The notes: generated from the letters alone by a model not told the origin. A DNA stretch of 64,000 bases from Hydrogenophaga sp. (GCF_022844385.1 NZ_JALHLX010000006.1:3113-67112); one strand, 5' to 3'; positions 26,561 to 38,647 are shown, counted from the stretch's first letter. Numbers and translations are program-made.

Positions 26561-27307
26561 TCAGGCTTTCTTCATCGGCAGCACCTTGCCGTCACCACCC
26601 GCGGTGACGCGGGCGCCGGTGACGAAGTAGGCGTGCAGATCGTGTGCGAAGCGGTTGAGCTGGTGGTTGATGCCCTTGTTGCCGCGCACCAGGACGTTGT
26701 AGCCCAGCACCGCGGGAATGGCCACCAGCAGGCCGAGCGCGGTCATGATCAGCGCCTCGCCGATCGGGCCAGCCACCTGGTCGATGCTGACCTGGCCGGC
26801 GGCACCGATGGCCAGCAGCGCGTGGTAGATGCCCCAGACCGTGCCGAACAGGCCCACGAAGGGGGCGGTCGACGCAACCGAGGCCAGCACAGACAGGCCG
26901 CTCTGGGCGCGCGCGGTGTAGTCATCGACGCTCTTGCGCAACGAGCGCTCGACCCAGTCGCTCACGTCCAGGCTGTCGTGCAGCTGGCGCTGTGGGGGCG
27001 AGCCGTTGTGGCCGTCCTTGTGCAGGATGTGGCGGGTGGATTCGCGGCCTTCCAGGGCCACGGCGCGAAACGGGTTGCCCTCGGGTGATCCGAGTTTGTC
27101 CAGTCCTTCTGCGAAATCGGCGCTGTGCCAGAAGCCTTCGACCCCCTTGGCCTGGGCGCGTTGTGCGCGTTGATCCAGGGCTTTCCACAGGATGATGATC
27201 CAGGTGGCCAGCGACATGACCAGCAGCACGATGGCCACCGAACGGGTGACCCAGTCACCCTGGGTCCAGACGTGGGCGATGCCCGAGCTTGCGAATTGCG
27301 GTTCCAT
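26561..27307 (-). CDS. exbB: ExbB biopolymer transport protein
   Basis: 248 residues from the ATG at 27305-27307; an in-frame GTG lies four codons earlier. Three transmembrane segments occur at about 20-42, 140-165 and 180-205 with the MotA/TolQ/ExbB motifs LSVLASVASTAPFVGLFGTVWG and GPIGEALIMTALGLLVAIPAVLGYN. It is the proton-conducting partner of ExbD in the TonB complex. Lies 27 bases after tonB. Confidence 0.96.
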   Translation of the reverse strand: MEPQFASSGIAHVWTQGDWVTRSVAIVLLVMSLATWIIILWKALDQRAQRAQAKGVEGFWHSADFAEGLDKLGSPEGNPFRAVALEGRESTRHILHKDGHNGSPPQRQLHDSLDVSDWVERSLRKSVDDYTARAQSGLSVLASVASTAPFVGLFGTVWGIYHALLAIGAAGQVSIDQVAGPIGEALIMTALGLLVAIPAVLGYNVLVRGNKGINHQLNRFAHDLHAYFVTGARVTAGGDGKVLPMKKA

Positions 27308-27334
27308 GATTTTTCTCACTCCAGGAGACGGGGT

Positions 27335-28057
27335 TTATTCCAAAACAAAACTGATCGGCACGTTGAACCACATGGCTTCGGGCACACCAGCGCGCTTGCC
27401 GGGCACGTAGCGCCAGCGCAGCACGGTCTGCAGGGCCGTCTGGTCCAGGCGTTCAAAGCCGCTGGACGTGCGCACTTCGGCGCGTGAGGCGGTTCCATTG
27501 ACTTCAATGAAGACGCGCACCACCACCCGGCCTTGTTCACCCAGGCGCTTGGACAGCGGCGGGTACGGGGGGCGCGGGTTGTTGAGGTAGTCGGCGCTGC
27601 TGGAGGGCAGCTCGATGCGGGGTGGTGCGGGCGGTGCAGGTGGGGCCGGCGGTGCGGCGGCCACCACCGGTTCGGCCGGGACGGGTGGTGCGGGCGGGCT
27701 GGGCGGCACCACCGGCGCGAGCGTGGAAGGCTCGGGTGTGGCCACGGCCACCGGTTGTGGCAGGGGTTGCGGCACGGGCCGCGGCCGGGGCTTGGGCGGT
27801 GCGGGTGTGGCCACGGGCGGGGCTGGGGGTGGAGGCTCGACGACAGGCTGCGGCGGCTCGATGAATTCCGCCAGTACCTGCACCGGAATCACCAGCTCCA
27901 CGGCGCGTTTGAGCAGTCCGCTTTGCAGCGCCCACAAGGCACCCACATGGAACACCACCACCGCGAGCACGATGGCCAGACGGCGGTGCAGGCGTGAGGG
28001 CGCGACAGCGAGCATGGGCGTGAAGGGCTGCGCCAGGGTGGCGCTGAAAGGGCTCAT
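27335..28057 (-). CDS. tonB: TonB energy transducer
   Basis: 240 residues. One N-terminal membrane anchor (about 24-46, after RLHRR) is followed by a long periplasmic Pro/Ala/Val-rich spacer (about 65-160, with K/R-P repeats), then a C-terminal TonB domain. That domain has the family's PPYPPLSKRLGEQGRVVVRV and TLRWRYVPGKRAG patterns. It passes energy from the ExbB-ExbD motor to outer-membrane receptors such as that at 35421-37721. It is the second gene after a 25-codon membrane peptide. Confidence 0.95.
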   Translation of the reverse strand: MSPFSATLAQPFTPMLAVAPSRLHRRLAIVLAVVVFHVGALWALQSGLLKRAVELVIPVQVLAEFIEPPQPVVEPPPPAPPVATPAPPKPRPRPVPQPLPQPVAVATPEPSTLAPVVPPSPPAPPVPAEPVVAAAPPAPPAPPAPPRIELPSSSADYLNNPRPPYPPLSKRLGEQGRVVVRVFIEVNGTASRAEVRTSSGFERLDQTALQTVLRWRYVPGKRAGVPEAMWFNVPISFVLE

Positions 28058-28085
28058 CAGTTTAGCGGCGTGGGCTGTTTGTGCA

Positions 28086-28163
28086 TCAGTTGCGAAAGAT
28101 CCACCACAGGGCGCACAACAACACGATCAGGGCGGTGCCGAGTGCGGCGAGTCCGGTGGTCAT
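28086..28163 (-). CDS. Putative 25-residue membrane peptide upstream of tonB
   Basis: A 25-codon frame from ATG 28161-28163 with a strong AAAGGA eight bases upstream. The product starts MTTGLAALGTALIVLLC and ends ALWWIFRN. That is one transmembrane helix with a positive C-terminal end (R-N). It lies 28 bases before tonB and about 50 bases after a Fur-like box, so it is the first gene of the iron-uptake operon. Too short for ordinary gene callers. Function unknown; regulation of the Ton complex or a leader-peptide role is possible. Confidence 0.6.
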   Translation of the reverse strand: MTTGLAALGTALIVLLCALWWIFRN

Positions 28164-28576
28164 GGCGTGTCCTTTCGGTGATGCTGGATGCATCTGCTGG
28201 ATGTTGCCATTCTAAACGAGAATGCTTCCTATTTGCATAAATACTGCAGAAAACAGGATCCACGGGTGAGGCTCGGGCACCCACAGCAGTGAGGCCAAGG
28301 CCGTGCCCCGGCGCAGAACGGCGTTCCACCGGGTGGCTCTTCAGCCACACCGCCATGTTGGCGCCCGCAATCGTCAGTAAAAGCTTGACGCGCAAGCTAC
28401 CGCAGCGCGCGAGCCATGCGCGGGAGCGGGGCAGGGGTGGGGTCGATACTGTGCAGTCTGAATACATGGTGTCGTGCAGCGACGGCCCAAATCTTTAAAA
28501 CTTTGCGTTTGCGCAACCGTTGGCCTTGCACATTCCTTCCACAGTTCGCGTACACCATGCAGCATCGCCTGAACCA
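28164..28576. other. Divergent gap between tonB operon and macA
   Basis: 413 bases. It holds a Fur-like box at 28215-28233 near the tonB-operon side. The rest shows no convincing gene, and I could not place a clear macA promoter. An AT-rich stretch (28228-28250) may be the leftward promoter. Confidence 0.5.
28215..28233. promoter_or_regulatory. Putative Fur box before the tonB-exbB-exbD-hemP operon
   Basis: AACGAGAATGCTTCCTATT shares 15 of 19 positions with the box at 37802-37820 in front of the TonB receptor. It lies 52 bases upstream of the leftward operon start, where Fur would block transcription under high iron. Confidence 0.5.
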
Positions 28577-30054
28577 ATGCCCGTCAAGACACCCACCGAT
28601 ATGAACCAAGCTCCCTCCTCTGCTGTTCGCAAACCAAGCCCCTGGCAACTGGCCTTGATCGTGCTGGTTGCCCTGGCCGTGGCGGGCGGTGGCTGGCTCG
28701 CCTGGGTCCAATACGGCCCGGGCAACAAGACCGAGAGCGCCTACATCACCGCCACCGTGCAGCGGGGCGACATTGAAGACCAGGTCAGCGCCACCGGTTC
28801 GCTGCAGCCGCGCGACTACGTGGACGTGGGTGCCCAGGTGTCGGGACAGTTGCGCAAGATCCTGGTGGAAGTGGGCAGCGAGGTCAAAGAGGGCGACCTG
28901 CTGGCCGAGATCGACGCAGAGACTTCGATGGCTCGCGTGGAAGCCAGTCGCGCCCAGCTGCGTTCGCAGCAGGCCCAGATGACCGAGCGCGAACTGGCGT
29001 TGAGCAAGGCCGAGCGCGACCTGCAGCGCCAGAAGAACCTGATGCTGGAAGAGGCCACCACAACCGAAACCCTGCAGAACGCCGAGACCACGGTGCGCAC
29101 CGCGCGTGCGCAGATCCAGTCGCTCAAGGCGTCGATGGAGCAGCTGCAGGCCAGCATGCGGGTGGAGGAGGCCAACCTCAAGTTCACCAGGATCTACGCC
29201 CCCATGGGCGGCACCGTGGTGAGCATCACCGCGCGCCAGGGCCAGACGCTCAACACCAACCAGTCGGCGCCCACACTGATGCGCATTGCCGATCTCTCGG
29301 TGATGACGGTGCAGACCCAGGTGTCGGAGGCCGATGTGAGCAAGCTGCGCAGCGGCATGGCGGTGTACTTCACCACGCTGGGTGGCCAGGGCCGGCGCTG
29401 GTATGGCGAGCTCAAGAAGATCGAACCCACCCCCACGGTGACCAACAACGTCGTGCTCTACAACGCGCTCTTCGAGGTGCCCAACAGCAACCGCAGCCTG
29501 ATGACGCAGATGACGGCGCAGGTGTTTTTTGTGGTGTCGGACGCCAGGGATGTGTTGATGGTGCCGATGTCGGCCCTGACGATCCAGCGCAGCGCCCCGC
29601 AAGGTCCCCGCGGCGTGCAGGCTGCTCCCGCTGCTCCCGCTGCTCCCGCTGCTCCCGCTGTTCCGGCGGCACCGGGTGCAACAGGTGCTGGCGCGCCGGC
29701 AACGACCGCGTCGCCTGCTGTGGGTGAGCCAGAACGCACCACCCCCACCCGCCCCGCGGTGAGCAGCGGCATGCCGCGCAACGAAGCCGCTGCACGCCCT
29801 GTGCGTGCTCCGCGCCAGGCCAAGGCCAAGGTCATGGCCGAGGACGGCAGCATTGAAGAACGCGACGTCACCATCGGCGTGAGCAACCGTGTGCACGCCC
29901 AGGTGTTGTCGGGGCTGAAGGAGGGCGAGCGTGTCATCGCCGGTGTGCGTGAACCCGAGCGCCGCAGCACCACGGGGCAGGCGGGCGCGGGTGTCGGTCA
30001 GACCATGGGTGGCCCGGGCGGCATGCCCGCGGGCGCAGCCGGCGGGGCAAGGCG

Positions 30055-30058
<4 letters not shown>
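28577..30058 (+). CDS. macA: MacA-type periplasmic adaptor protein
   Basis: 493 residues from ATG 28577; the ATG at 28601 is also possible, and no ribosome site decides. One N-terminal membrane anchor (about 22-42) is followed by the lipoyl/hairpin arrangement of HlyD/MacA adaptors: [20 protein letters not shown], a coiled-coil hairpin (about 115-210), then [21 protein letters not shown]. An Ala-Pro repeat linker (29623-29661) interrupts the C-terminal part, and a Gly-rich tail ends it. It bridges the MacB transporter and the outer-membrane factor. The macB start overlaps its stop by 4 bases. Confidence 0.92.
29623..29661 (+). repeat. In-gene 9-bp repeat encoding Ala-Pro units
   Basis: GCTCCCGCT repeated four times in a row gives AAPAAP-type residues inside MacA. 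Slippage here would change the linker length by three residues per unit without breaking the frame. Confidence 0.85.
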
Positions 30059-32075
<2,017 letters not shown>

Positions 32076-32079
<4 letters not shown>

Positions 32080-33497
32080 GCACTGTGATGAAACCGTTTG
32101 CCTTTCCTTTCGCCAAACCGCTGGTGCTCGCCATCGCGCTCGCGCTGCAGGCCTGCGCCACCACCGACCCGGCGCGTGCGCCGGTGGTCGAGATGCCCAC
32201 GGCCTGGAGCCCGGCGGCACCAATGCTTGAGGCCGCGCAGCTCACCACCGCGTGGTGGCAGTCCTTCGGCTCGGAGCCGCTGGAGCGCCTGATCGCCGAA
32301 GCGCAGGCCGGCAGCCCGGACCTGCGCATCGCCATCGAGCGCATCCGCCAGGCCGACCTCGCCTTGCAGCAGGCCGGCGTCTCGCGCCTGCCGTCGATCA
32401 ACGGCAGCGCGGGTGTGTCGGCCAACCGCAGCGACGGACCTGGTGTTCCGTCCACCTCGCGCGAGTCGAGCAGCGTGGGGCTCTCCATGAGCTACGAGGT
32501 CGACCTCTGGGGCCGCATTGCCGCGGGCGTTCGCGCCGGCGAGGCTTCGTTGCAGGCCAGCGAGTTCGACTGGAAGACCGCGCGCCTCACGCTGCTGAGC
32601 GGTGTGGCGAACAACTACTTCCTGTGGCTCAACACGGCCGAGCGCCTGCGCATTGCGCGCGAAAACCTGGCCATTGCCGAGCGCGTGCTGGGCATCGTCG
32701 AAGCGCGCCAGCGCAACGGCGTGGCCACGGCACTGGAAGTGTCTCAACAGCGCACCACGGTGCTGTCGCAGCGCACGGCCTTGCTGCCGCTGGAGTTGCA
32801 ACAGCGCCAGACCGGCACGGCGCTCGCGTTGCTGCTGGGCCGCGTGCCGCAGGGCTACACGCCCGAGGCGGGCGAGTTCGCGCAGCTGCGAGTGCCTGCG
32901 CTGTCGCCGGGTCTGCCGTCGTCCTTGCTCACGCGCCGCCCGGACCTGGCCTCGGCCGAAGCGCAACTCGCAGCGGCCGATGCCAATGTGGACGCCGCTC
33001 GCGCCGCGCTGCTGCCGAGCCTGTCGCTGTCGGCTTCGGGCAGCCTGGGCACCTCGGCCTTGCTGAGCCTGGCCGACCCCACGCGTGGCATTTCGATTGG
33101 CCTGTCGCTCGCGCAGGCCATCTTTGACGGCGGGCGCCAGCGCCTGCAGATCCGCAGCACCGAATCGCAGCGCGTGGTGCTGATCGAGAACTACGGCAAG
33201 GCCATCCGCACCGCGCTCAAGGAGGTTGACGACGGGCTGGGCAATGTGGACCGCAGCCAGCGGCAGGAAGCGCTGCAGCGCGAGGTGGTGGCGCAGGCGC
33301 GGCGTTCGCTGCAGCTCGCCGAGCTGCGGTACCGCGAGGGCAGTGGCGATCTGCTGTCGGTTCTGGACGCGCAGCGCACCCTGTTTGCTGCGCTCGATGC
33401 ACTGGCCACGCAGAGCCTGTCGCGCCTCACGGCGGCGCTCGATCTGTACAAGGCGTTGGGTGGTGACTGGGCCGGACCACCGCCGCCCTTGGGCTGA
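32076..33497 (+). CDS. NodT-type outer-membrane efflux lipoprotein
   Basis: 473 residues. Signal peptide with lipobox ALQAC (about residues 23-27), so a lipid-anchored outer-membrane factor. It has the paired OEP repeats of TolC-like trimers: [19 protein letters not shown] with [10 protein letters not shown] in the first half, and [19 protein letters not shown] and [22 protein letters not shown] in the second. It completes the MacA-MacB tripartite exporter of this operon (ATGA overlap with macB). The exported substrate is unknown. Confidence 0.93.
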
Positions 33498-33527
33498 CGC
33501 CGGTTGGGCGTCTGGAGCTCTATCGCC

Positions 33528-34658
33528 TCAACAGCGGGATGAGGCGGGGCTCAGCGTTGACGCCGCATCGCGCAGGGTGCGGCAGCCCGTGAGTGCCATG
33601 GCGATCTCGAGTTCGTCGCGCAGAAGGCGCAGCACATGGGCGACTCCGGTGGCACCGGCATTGGCCAGGCCGTGCAGCACCGGGCGGCCGACCAGCACGG
33701 CGGACGCGCCCAGCGCCATGGCCTTGAGCACGTCGGTGCCACGACGAATGCCGCCGTCCACCAGCACCGGCGCGTCACCCGCCACCGCCTGCACCACACG
33801 TGGCAACAACGCGGCCGTGGCGGGCATGGTGTCGAGCGTGCGCCCGCCGTGGTTGGAGACGATCACGCCGGCTGCGCCGCAATCCAGCGCTTGCCGGGCG
33901 TCGTCCGGGTGCACCACACCCTTGAGCAGCACTGGCAGGTTTGTGATCGAGCGCAGCCAGGCGATGTCGTCCCAGGTCGGTGCGTGGGTCATGAGGTCGT
34001 CAAACAGTCTGCTCTGGCCCGGCCGCAGGGAGAGCGGTGCAGGTGCCACGCGACCTGCCAGGTTGACCGCCGTGATGTCCGCAGGCCGTCGAAAGCCGGC
34101 GCGGCGCTCCCGGTCGCGCGCTCCCTGCACCGGCGCGTCGACTGTGAGTACCAGGGCCTCGAAGCCTGCAGCTTCCGCGCGCTGCACCAGTGTTTTCATG
34201 AAGCCGCGGTCGGGCAGCAGGTAGAGCTGAAACCAGAGGGGTCCACGGTCTGGCTCGGGCAGGACGGTCCGGGCCACGTCTTCAAGCAGTGTGCTGGCCT
34301 GTGTGCTGAGCACCAGCCCGGCTCCGAGCGCAGCAGCGGCGAGCGCGGTGGCCTGCTCGGCGTGCGGGTGCGCCAGACGCTGGTAGGCCATGGGCGCGAT
34401 CAGGATGGGGTGGGGCCATTCACGGCCCAGCAGGCTCACACGGGTGTGGCCGCCGCTCAACTGGCGCATCACGCGCGGCAGCAGTTCGATGGTTTGCCAG
34501 GCCTGCGCATTGGCATGCAGGGTGAGCTCGTCGGCAGCGGCGCCATTGAAATAGGCCCAGACCGCTTCATCGAGCAGGCTGCGGGCGTGGAATTCGTGGT
34601 CGGCCAGCGTCACCACGCCATCGGGCAGTGTTTGCGGAACAGTGGACGCGGAGCTCAT
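33528..34658 (-). CDS. FMN-dependent alpha-hydroxy-acid oxidase/dehydrogenase
   Basis: 376 residues from the ATG at 34656-34658. The (beta/alpha)8 FMN family pattern is clear: [49 protein letters not shown], the LLKGV lysine, and the active-site [14 protein letters not shown] (catalytic His, Arg) with [21 protein letters not shown]. Relatives oxidise lactate, glycolate or mandelate; the substrate is not decided by sequence. Its ATG overlaps the stop of the PKHD hydroxylase gene by 4 bases, which couples it to the iron locus for unclear reasons. Confidence 0.9.
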   Translation of the reverse strand: MSSASTVPQTLPDGVVTLADHEFHARSLLDEAVWAYFNGAAADELTLHANAQAWQTIELLPRVMRQLSGGHTRVSLLGREWPHPILIAPMAYQRLAHPHAEQATALAAAALGAGLVLSTQASTLLEDVARTVLPEPDRGPLWFQLYLLPDRGFMKTLVQRAEAAGFEALVLTVDAPVQGARDRERRAGFRRPADITAVNLAGRVAPAPLSLRPGQSRLFDDLMTHAPTWDDIAWLRSITNLPVLLKGVVHPDDARQALDCGAAGVIVSNHGGRTLDTMPATAALLPRVVQAVAGDAPVLVDGGIRRGTDVLKAMALGASAVLVGRPVLHGLANAGATGVAHVLRLLRDELEIAMALTGCRTLRDAASTLSPASSRC

Positions 34659-35335
34659 GTGTCGGCCCACTGGCGCAGCAGGTTGTGATACGTCCCGGTG
34701 AGGGCGGTGGACTCGGCGGTTTCGCCGTGGCGCTGGCGCAGTGCGAGCAGGTTCATGTCGAGGTCGAACAAGATGCGCCGGTGTTCGTCGCTGCGCACCA
34801 TGCTCTGGACCCAGAAGAAACAAGCCAGGCGCTCGCCGCGCGTGACGGGCTTGACCTGGTGCAGGCTGGTACCGGGGTAGATCACGGCATGCCCGGCGGG
34901 CAGCTTGACGCTGTGTTCACCGTACGTGTCGGCGACCACCAGTTCACCGCCGTCGTAGTCGGTCGGATCGTTCAGGAAGACGGTGCAGGAAACATCGGTT
35001 CGCACGCGTTGACCGCCTGGCAGTACGCGCACCGCGTTGTCGATGTGGTTGCCGTAGGCGTTGGTCTCGCCTGCATAGCGATTGATGCGCGGCGTGAACA
35101 CCTTGAGTGGCAGCACCGCAGAAAAGAAGCGCGGGCTGCTGTCGAGGCCCCGCAGCACATGGGCGCGGATGGTCTGGGCCGCGGCGCAGTCGTGCGGCAG
35201 TTGCAGGTTGTTCTTGACCGCGCGGGCCTGGGTGCCTGCGCTCTCGCCGCCGTCGGTCCAGGGCGCCTTGGTCAGTGCTTGGTGGACCTTGCGCAGGTCT
35301 TCTTGACTCAGGATGTCGGGCAAGGTCAGCAGCAT
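34655..35335 (-). CDS. piuC: PKHD-type Fe(II)/2-oxoglutarate hydroxylase
   Basis: 226 residues from the ATG at 35333-35335, the standard PiuC/YbiX length. The cupin iron ligands are HIDNAV (His-X-Asp) and [20 protein letters not shown] (distal His plus the 2-oxoglutarate Arg). In E. coli and Pseudomonas this gene sits beside the Fiu/PiuA catecholate receptor, as it does here. It may modify a siderophore or receptor; the reaction is not established. A terminator separates it from the receptor gene. Confidence 0.92.
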   Translation of the reverse strand: MLLTLPDILSQEDLRKVHQALTKAPWTDGGESAGTQARAVKNNLQLPHDCAAAQTIRAHVLRGLDSSPRFFSAVLPLKVFTPRINRYAGETNAYGNHIDNAVRVLPGGQRVRTDVSCTVFLNDPTDYDGGELVVADTYGEHSVKLPAGHAVIYPGTSLHQVKPVTRGERLACFFWVQSMVRSDEHRRILFDLDMNLLALRQRHGETAESTALTGTYHNLLRQWADT

Positions 35336-35373
35336 GGGAGTACTTGTGGTTGCGTCGTGGGAAAAGGCAAAAA

Positions 35374-35402
35374 GCCGCCCCACGCAGGTGGGGCGGCGAA
35401 AG
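35374..35402 (-). terminator. Leftward intrinsic terminator between receptor and hydroxylase genes
   Basis: GCCGCCCCAC (35374-35383) pairs with GTGGGGCGGC (35388-35397) around GCAG. Leftward, the hairpin is followed by a T-rich run (GGCTTTTTGCC). It lies 24 bases past the TonB receptor stop and 39 bases before the hydroxylase ATG, so it could attenuate rather than fully block read-through. Confidence 0.85.
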
Positions 35403-35420
35403 CCCTGGAGTGGGGCCTTG

Positions 35421-37721
35421 TCAGAACTTCAGACTGGCGGTCACCTGCAGCGTGCGGCCCGCACCCGGAACATAGTGCGCCGGGTAGAGCGAGTCTGCGT
35501 AGAGCTTGTTGGTCACGTTGGTCAGGTTGGCCTTCAAGATGAGGTTTTCGAAGTCGAAGCGGTACTCGGCCATGAGGTCGGCGGTGACATAGCTGGGCAC
35601 GTGGAACTCCGAGCGAAGTGGCTTCTGCTTGCTGCGGAAGTTCAGGCCGCCACCAACGCGGAACTTGGGCGTGAGCTGCCAGGTGCTCCACACCGTGCCG
35701 CTGTGCTCGGGTGTGAGGGTCGGGCGGTCGCCGACACGTTCACCCGGGGTGTTCTGTGTGCATGCGCCCGACGGTGGGCAGGGTGCGGCCTTGTCCACAT
35801 GGGCGACGGGAATCCACATGTAGGAGCCATACACCTCCCAGGTGGGCGAGAGGCGTCCGGAAATGTCGGCTTCAAAGCCGGCCACATGGCGCTTGCCCGA
35901 GAGCGTGATCACCGACAGGTCGGGGTCGGTGTTGCGCTCGTTCAGTTTGGTCGAGCGGAACACCGCCAGGCGCGTCGTGAAGCGCTTGTCGGCCGAATCC
36001 AGCTTGGCGCCGATTTCAAGGTTGATGCTTTTCTCGGGTGGCGTGTCCACGTTGCTCGGGCCCAACGAGTAGGCATCGCCCGAGGTGTTGAACGAGGTGC
36101 CCGCGGAGGCGTGGAACGATTGCAGCGCGTTCGGCTGCCACAGGGCACCGAGGCGTTGGCTCACCTCGGAGACCTTCATGCGGTAGCTGTTGGTGGTGAC
36201 CGGCCCGGGCGCGGCGTTCGGAATGGTGAAAGCGTCGTAGTCGCCCGTGAGGTTGTCATAGCGCAGGCCACCCACCAGTTTCCAGGTGGGGGTGAGTTGA
36301 ACCACGTCTTGCACGTAAGCGCCCCAGCCGGTGGACACGTACTGGTTGCTGACGCGCAGCACACGCGAGGCTTCGTCAACGAATGCGCCGTCGTTGGGCG
36401 TGCCCACGGTGGTTCGCGGTTTGGTCGGCACCACGCCACCTTGGTTGGCATTGCGCGCGGCGTAAACCGTCTTCTCCTCCCGCGACGCGTCCACGCCAGC
36501 CAGAATGTCGTGTTTGAAGCCCAGCGCCTCGAACTTGCCGGAGTAGTCGCTCTGCACATGGACGTTGTCCATGTCCTGGATCTTCAAGTGCAGGTTGCGT
36601 TGCAACACGGTGTCGGGGCCGAAATTGGTCAGGTTGGCCGCCACGCCGCCGGGCTGAAAGGCTGCGGCTGCAAAACGGATGGCTCCCGAACGCTGGTCGC
36701 GCTTGAACTGGCCCACGCGGATCTGGGTCTTGATCTCGCTTTCGCGGTCGAAGCGGTGGATGTGGCTGAAGCCGGCAATGGTCGCGCTGCTGTCGTTGTA
36801 GTCGCTGGCCAGGCCGTAGTAGTTCTTCGGGTCCAGTGGCAACAGCACACGCTCGGTGTTGGGCGCGCCAGCGTAAGGCGCGATGAACGGGATGCCGTAG
36901 TTGATGCCGTTGTTGTTGTCCAGGTTGTAGATGCTGGCCTGGAACTCGTTGCGCTCACCGATGCCCCAGCGGTAGGCCAGGGCCACGCCATTCTTGTCGA
37001 GGCTGGCGCCCGAGCCGTTGTTGTCGGCCTTGGTCACCATGGCGTTGAGACGCAGCGCCGAACTCTCACCGGTCTGGATGTTGAAATCGCCCTGCACGCG
37101 GCGGTAGGCGTGGCTGCCCAGGGTGAGGTCGACCTGGTGTTCGGTGATCAGGCGCGGCACCTTGCTGACCTGGTTGACCGCGCCACCGGTCGAGCCGCGG
37201 CCGAACAACATGGACGCCGAGCCGCGCAGCACCTCCATGCGGTCGAGGTTGAACGTGTCGCGTTCGTAGAACGCCGGATCGCGCATGCCATCGATGAACA
37301 GGTCGCCCGTGGCTTGCAGCGAAAAGCCACGCAGCCGGATGTCTTCCTCGGCGCCTTCGGCGGCCAGGAAGCTGATGCCCGCTGTGTTCTTCAACGCTTC
37401 CTTGACGGTGTCAAGGTTGCGGTCGTCGATGAGCTTTTCGGTCACGACGGTCACCGACTGGGGAATGTCACGCAATTGCTGGCGCCCTTTGCCAATGCCG
37501 GTTTCCGTGGCACGCAACGCGTCCTTGCCTTCCGGGGCCTCGGCCCGCTCGCGCACGGTCACCGTGGGCAGGGTGTCGGACGGCGTGGTTTGCGCCATGG
37601 CGCTCAATGAGCCGGCGAGCAGCATGGCGCCCAAGGGCAGCATGGCCGTGGAGGCGTTCGTGGACGGCTTGGACGGGGAGCGGACGATGGCAAGACGTTG
37701 GCGGGTTTTCCGTTGGGACAT
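35421..37721 (-). CDS. fiu: TonB-dependent catecholate-siderophore receptor (Fiu/PiuA type)
   Basis: 766 residues from the ATG at 37719-37721. The longer frame would pass through the Fur box and is rejected. A signal peptide with cleavage after AMA (about residue 43) is followed by a TonB-box-like DTLPTVTV, a plug domain (about 75-190; [43 protein letters not shown]), a 22-strand barrel and a C-terminal aromatic (SLKF). Neighbour of piuC as in the Fiu and PiuA loci. Iron-controlled through the box at 37802-37820. Confidence 0.9.
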   Translation of the reverse strand: MSQRKTRQRLAIVRSPSKPSTNASTAMLPLGAMLLAGSLSAMAQTTPSDTLPTVTVRERAEAPEGKDALRATETGIGKGRQQLRDIPQSVTVVTEKLIDDRNLDTVKEALKNTAGISFLAAEGAEEDIRLRGFSLQATGDLFIDGMRDPAFYERDTFNLDRMEVLRGSASMLFGRGSTGGAVNQVSKVPRLITEHQVDLTLGSHAYRRVQGDFNIQTGESSALRLNAMVTKADNNGSGASLDKNGVALAYRWGIGERNEFQASIYNLDNNNGINYGIPFIAPYAGAPNTERVLLPLDPKNYYGLASDYNDSSATIAGFSHIHRFDRESEIKTQIRVGQFKRDQRSGAIRFAAAAFQPGGVAANLTNFGPDTVLQRNLHLKIQDMDNVHVQSDYSGKFEALGFKHDILAGVDASREEKTVYAARNANQGGVVPTKPRTTVGTPNDGAFVDEASRVLRVSNQYVSTGWGAYVQDVVQLTPTWKLVGGLRYDNLTGDYDAFTIPNAAPGPVTTNSYRMKVSEVSQRLGALWQPNALQSFHASAGTSFNTSGDAYSLGPSNVDTPPEKSINLEIGAKLDSADKRFTTRLAVFRSTKLNERNTDPDLSVITLSGKRHVAGFEADISGRLSPTWEVYGSYMWIPVAHVDKAAPCPPSGACTQNTPGERVGDRPTLTPEHSGTVWSTWQLTPKFRVGGGLNFRSKQKPLRSEFHVPSYVTADLMAEYRFDFENLILKANLTNVTNKLYADSLYPAHYVPGAGRTLQVTASLKF

Positions 37722-37801
37722 GGTGGCAACAAGCTGAAGGGGTTTTCGGCTGGCTGCACGCGGCTGCGTCCTGGCTGGCTGGAAGCGTGAAGTGTATATC
37801 G

Positions 37802-37820
37802 AACGAGAACGATTCGCATT
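37802..37820. promoter_or_regulatory. Putative Fur box before the siderophore receptor
   Basis: AACGAGAACGATTCGCATT reads as opposed arms AACGAGAA and TTCGCATT (reverse complement AATGCGAA), the usual betaproteobacterial Fur-box form. It lies 81 bases upstream of the receptor ATG in the gap shared with ahpC. Confidence 0.65.
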
Positions 37821-37878
37821 AAAATGCAATGCGTCGACCGGTTGTGGTGCTGCGTTGCAACATTCCGGCTATCGACCG

Positions 37879-37920
37879 GATAGTGACTATCAATAAAGAT
37901 TGTTGATAGAGATGGGCTAT
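37879..37920. promoter_or_regulatory. Putative OxyR region before ahpC
   Basis: The perfect inverted repeat GATAGTGACTATC (37879-37891) is followed by ATAG-N7-CTAT at 37906-37920, the OxyR half-site arrangement. Both are 70-110 bases upstream of the ahpC ATG, as expected for OxyR activation of ahpCF. Confidence 0.55.
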
Positions 37921-37990
37921 AGTTCATCCATCGCTGCAACAGCAGTACCCGGTTCACCATTCCCGCAACCTCACCTCCAAGGAAATCACC

Positions 37991-38554
37991 ATGTCCCTGA
38001 TCAACACCACCGTCCAGCCCTTCAAGGCCGAAGCCTTCCACAACGGCAAGTTCGTGCCCGTGTCCGACGCCAGCCTGCGCGGCGAGTGGTCGGTCCTGAT
38101 CTTCATGCCCGCTGCCTTCACCTTCAACTGCCCGACCGAAGTGGAAGACGCAGCCGACAACTACGCCGAGTTCCAGAAGGCCGGTGCCGAGGTCTACATC
38201 GTGACCACCGACACCCACTTCGCACACAAGGTGTGGCACGAGACCTCGCCCGCCGTTGGCAAGGCCAAGTTCCCGCTGATCGGTGACCCGACCCACACGC
38301 TGACCCGTGCGTTCGGCGTGCACATCGAAGAAGAAGGCCTGGCGCTGCGCGGCACCTTCATCATCAACCCCGAAGGTGTGATCAAGACCGCCGAAATCCA
38401 CGACAACGCGATCGCCCGCGATGTGAAGGAAACCCTGCGCAAGCTGAAGGCCGCCCAGTTCGTGGCCAACAACCCAGGCCAGGTGTGCCCCGCCAAGTGG
38501 AACGAAGGCTCGAAGACCATCACGCCTTCGCTGGACCTCGTGGGCAAGATCTGA
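37991..38554 (+). CDS. ahpC: Alkyl hydroperoxide reductase subunit C (typical 2-Cys peroxiredoxin)
   Basis: 187 residues, the standard length. Peroxidatic Cys47 is in FTFNCPTEVED and resolving Cys166 in GQVCPAKW; GDPTHTLTRAFGVHIEEEG is also typical. It reduces hydrogen peroxide, organic peroxides and peroxynitrite and is recharged by AhpF, encoded next. AAGGA lies nine bases before the ATG. The upstream OxyR-like region suggests peroxide induction. Confidence 0.98.
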   Translation: MSLINTTVQPFKAEAFHNGKFVPVSDASLRGEWSVLIFMPAAFTFNCPTEVEDAADNYAEFQKAGAEVYIVTTDTHFAHKVWHETSPAVGKAKFPLIGDPTHTLTRAFGVHIEEEGLALRGTFIINPEGVIKTAEIHDNAIARDVKETLRKLKAAQFVANNPGQVCPAKWNEGSKTITPSLDLVGKI

Positions 38555-38585
38555 TCTTCCAACTCGGTCTTTAGTACCGCAGACC

Positions 38586-38605
38586 GATGGGCCTTTGGGC
38601 CCATC
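38586..38605 (+). other. Hairpin between ahpC and ahpF
   Basis: GATGGGCC-TTTG-GGCCCATC is a perfect 8-bp stem with a 4-base loop and no T run. It is more likely an RNA-stability or attenuation hairpin than a full terminator, and could keep ahpC mRNA in excess over ahpF. Confidence 0.5.
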
Positions 38606-38647
38606 CACCGGCGGCATTGATGCCTCAACCCCATTCAGGAGAATTTC

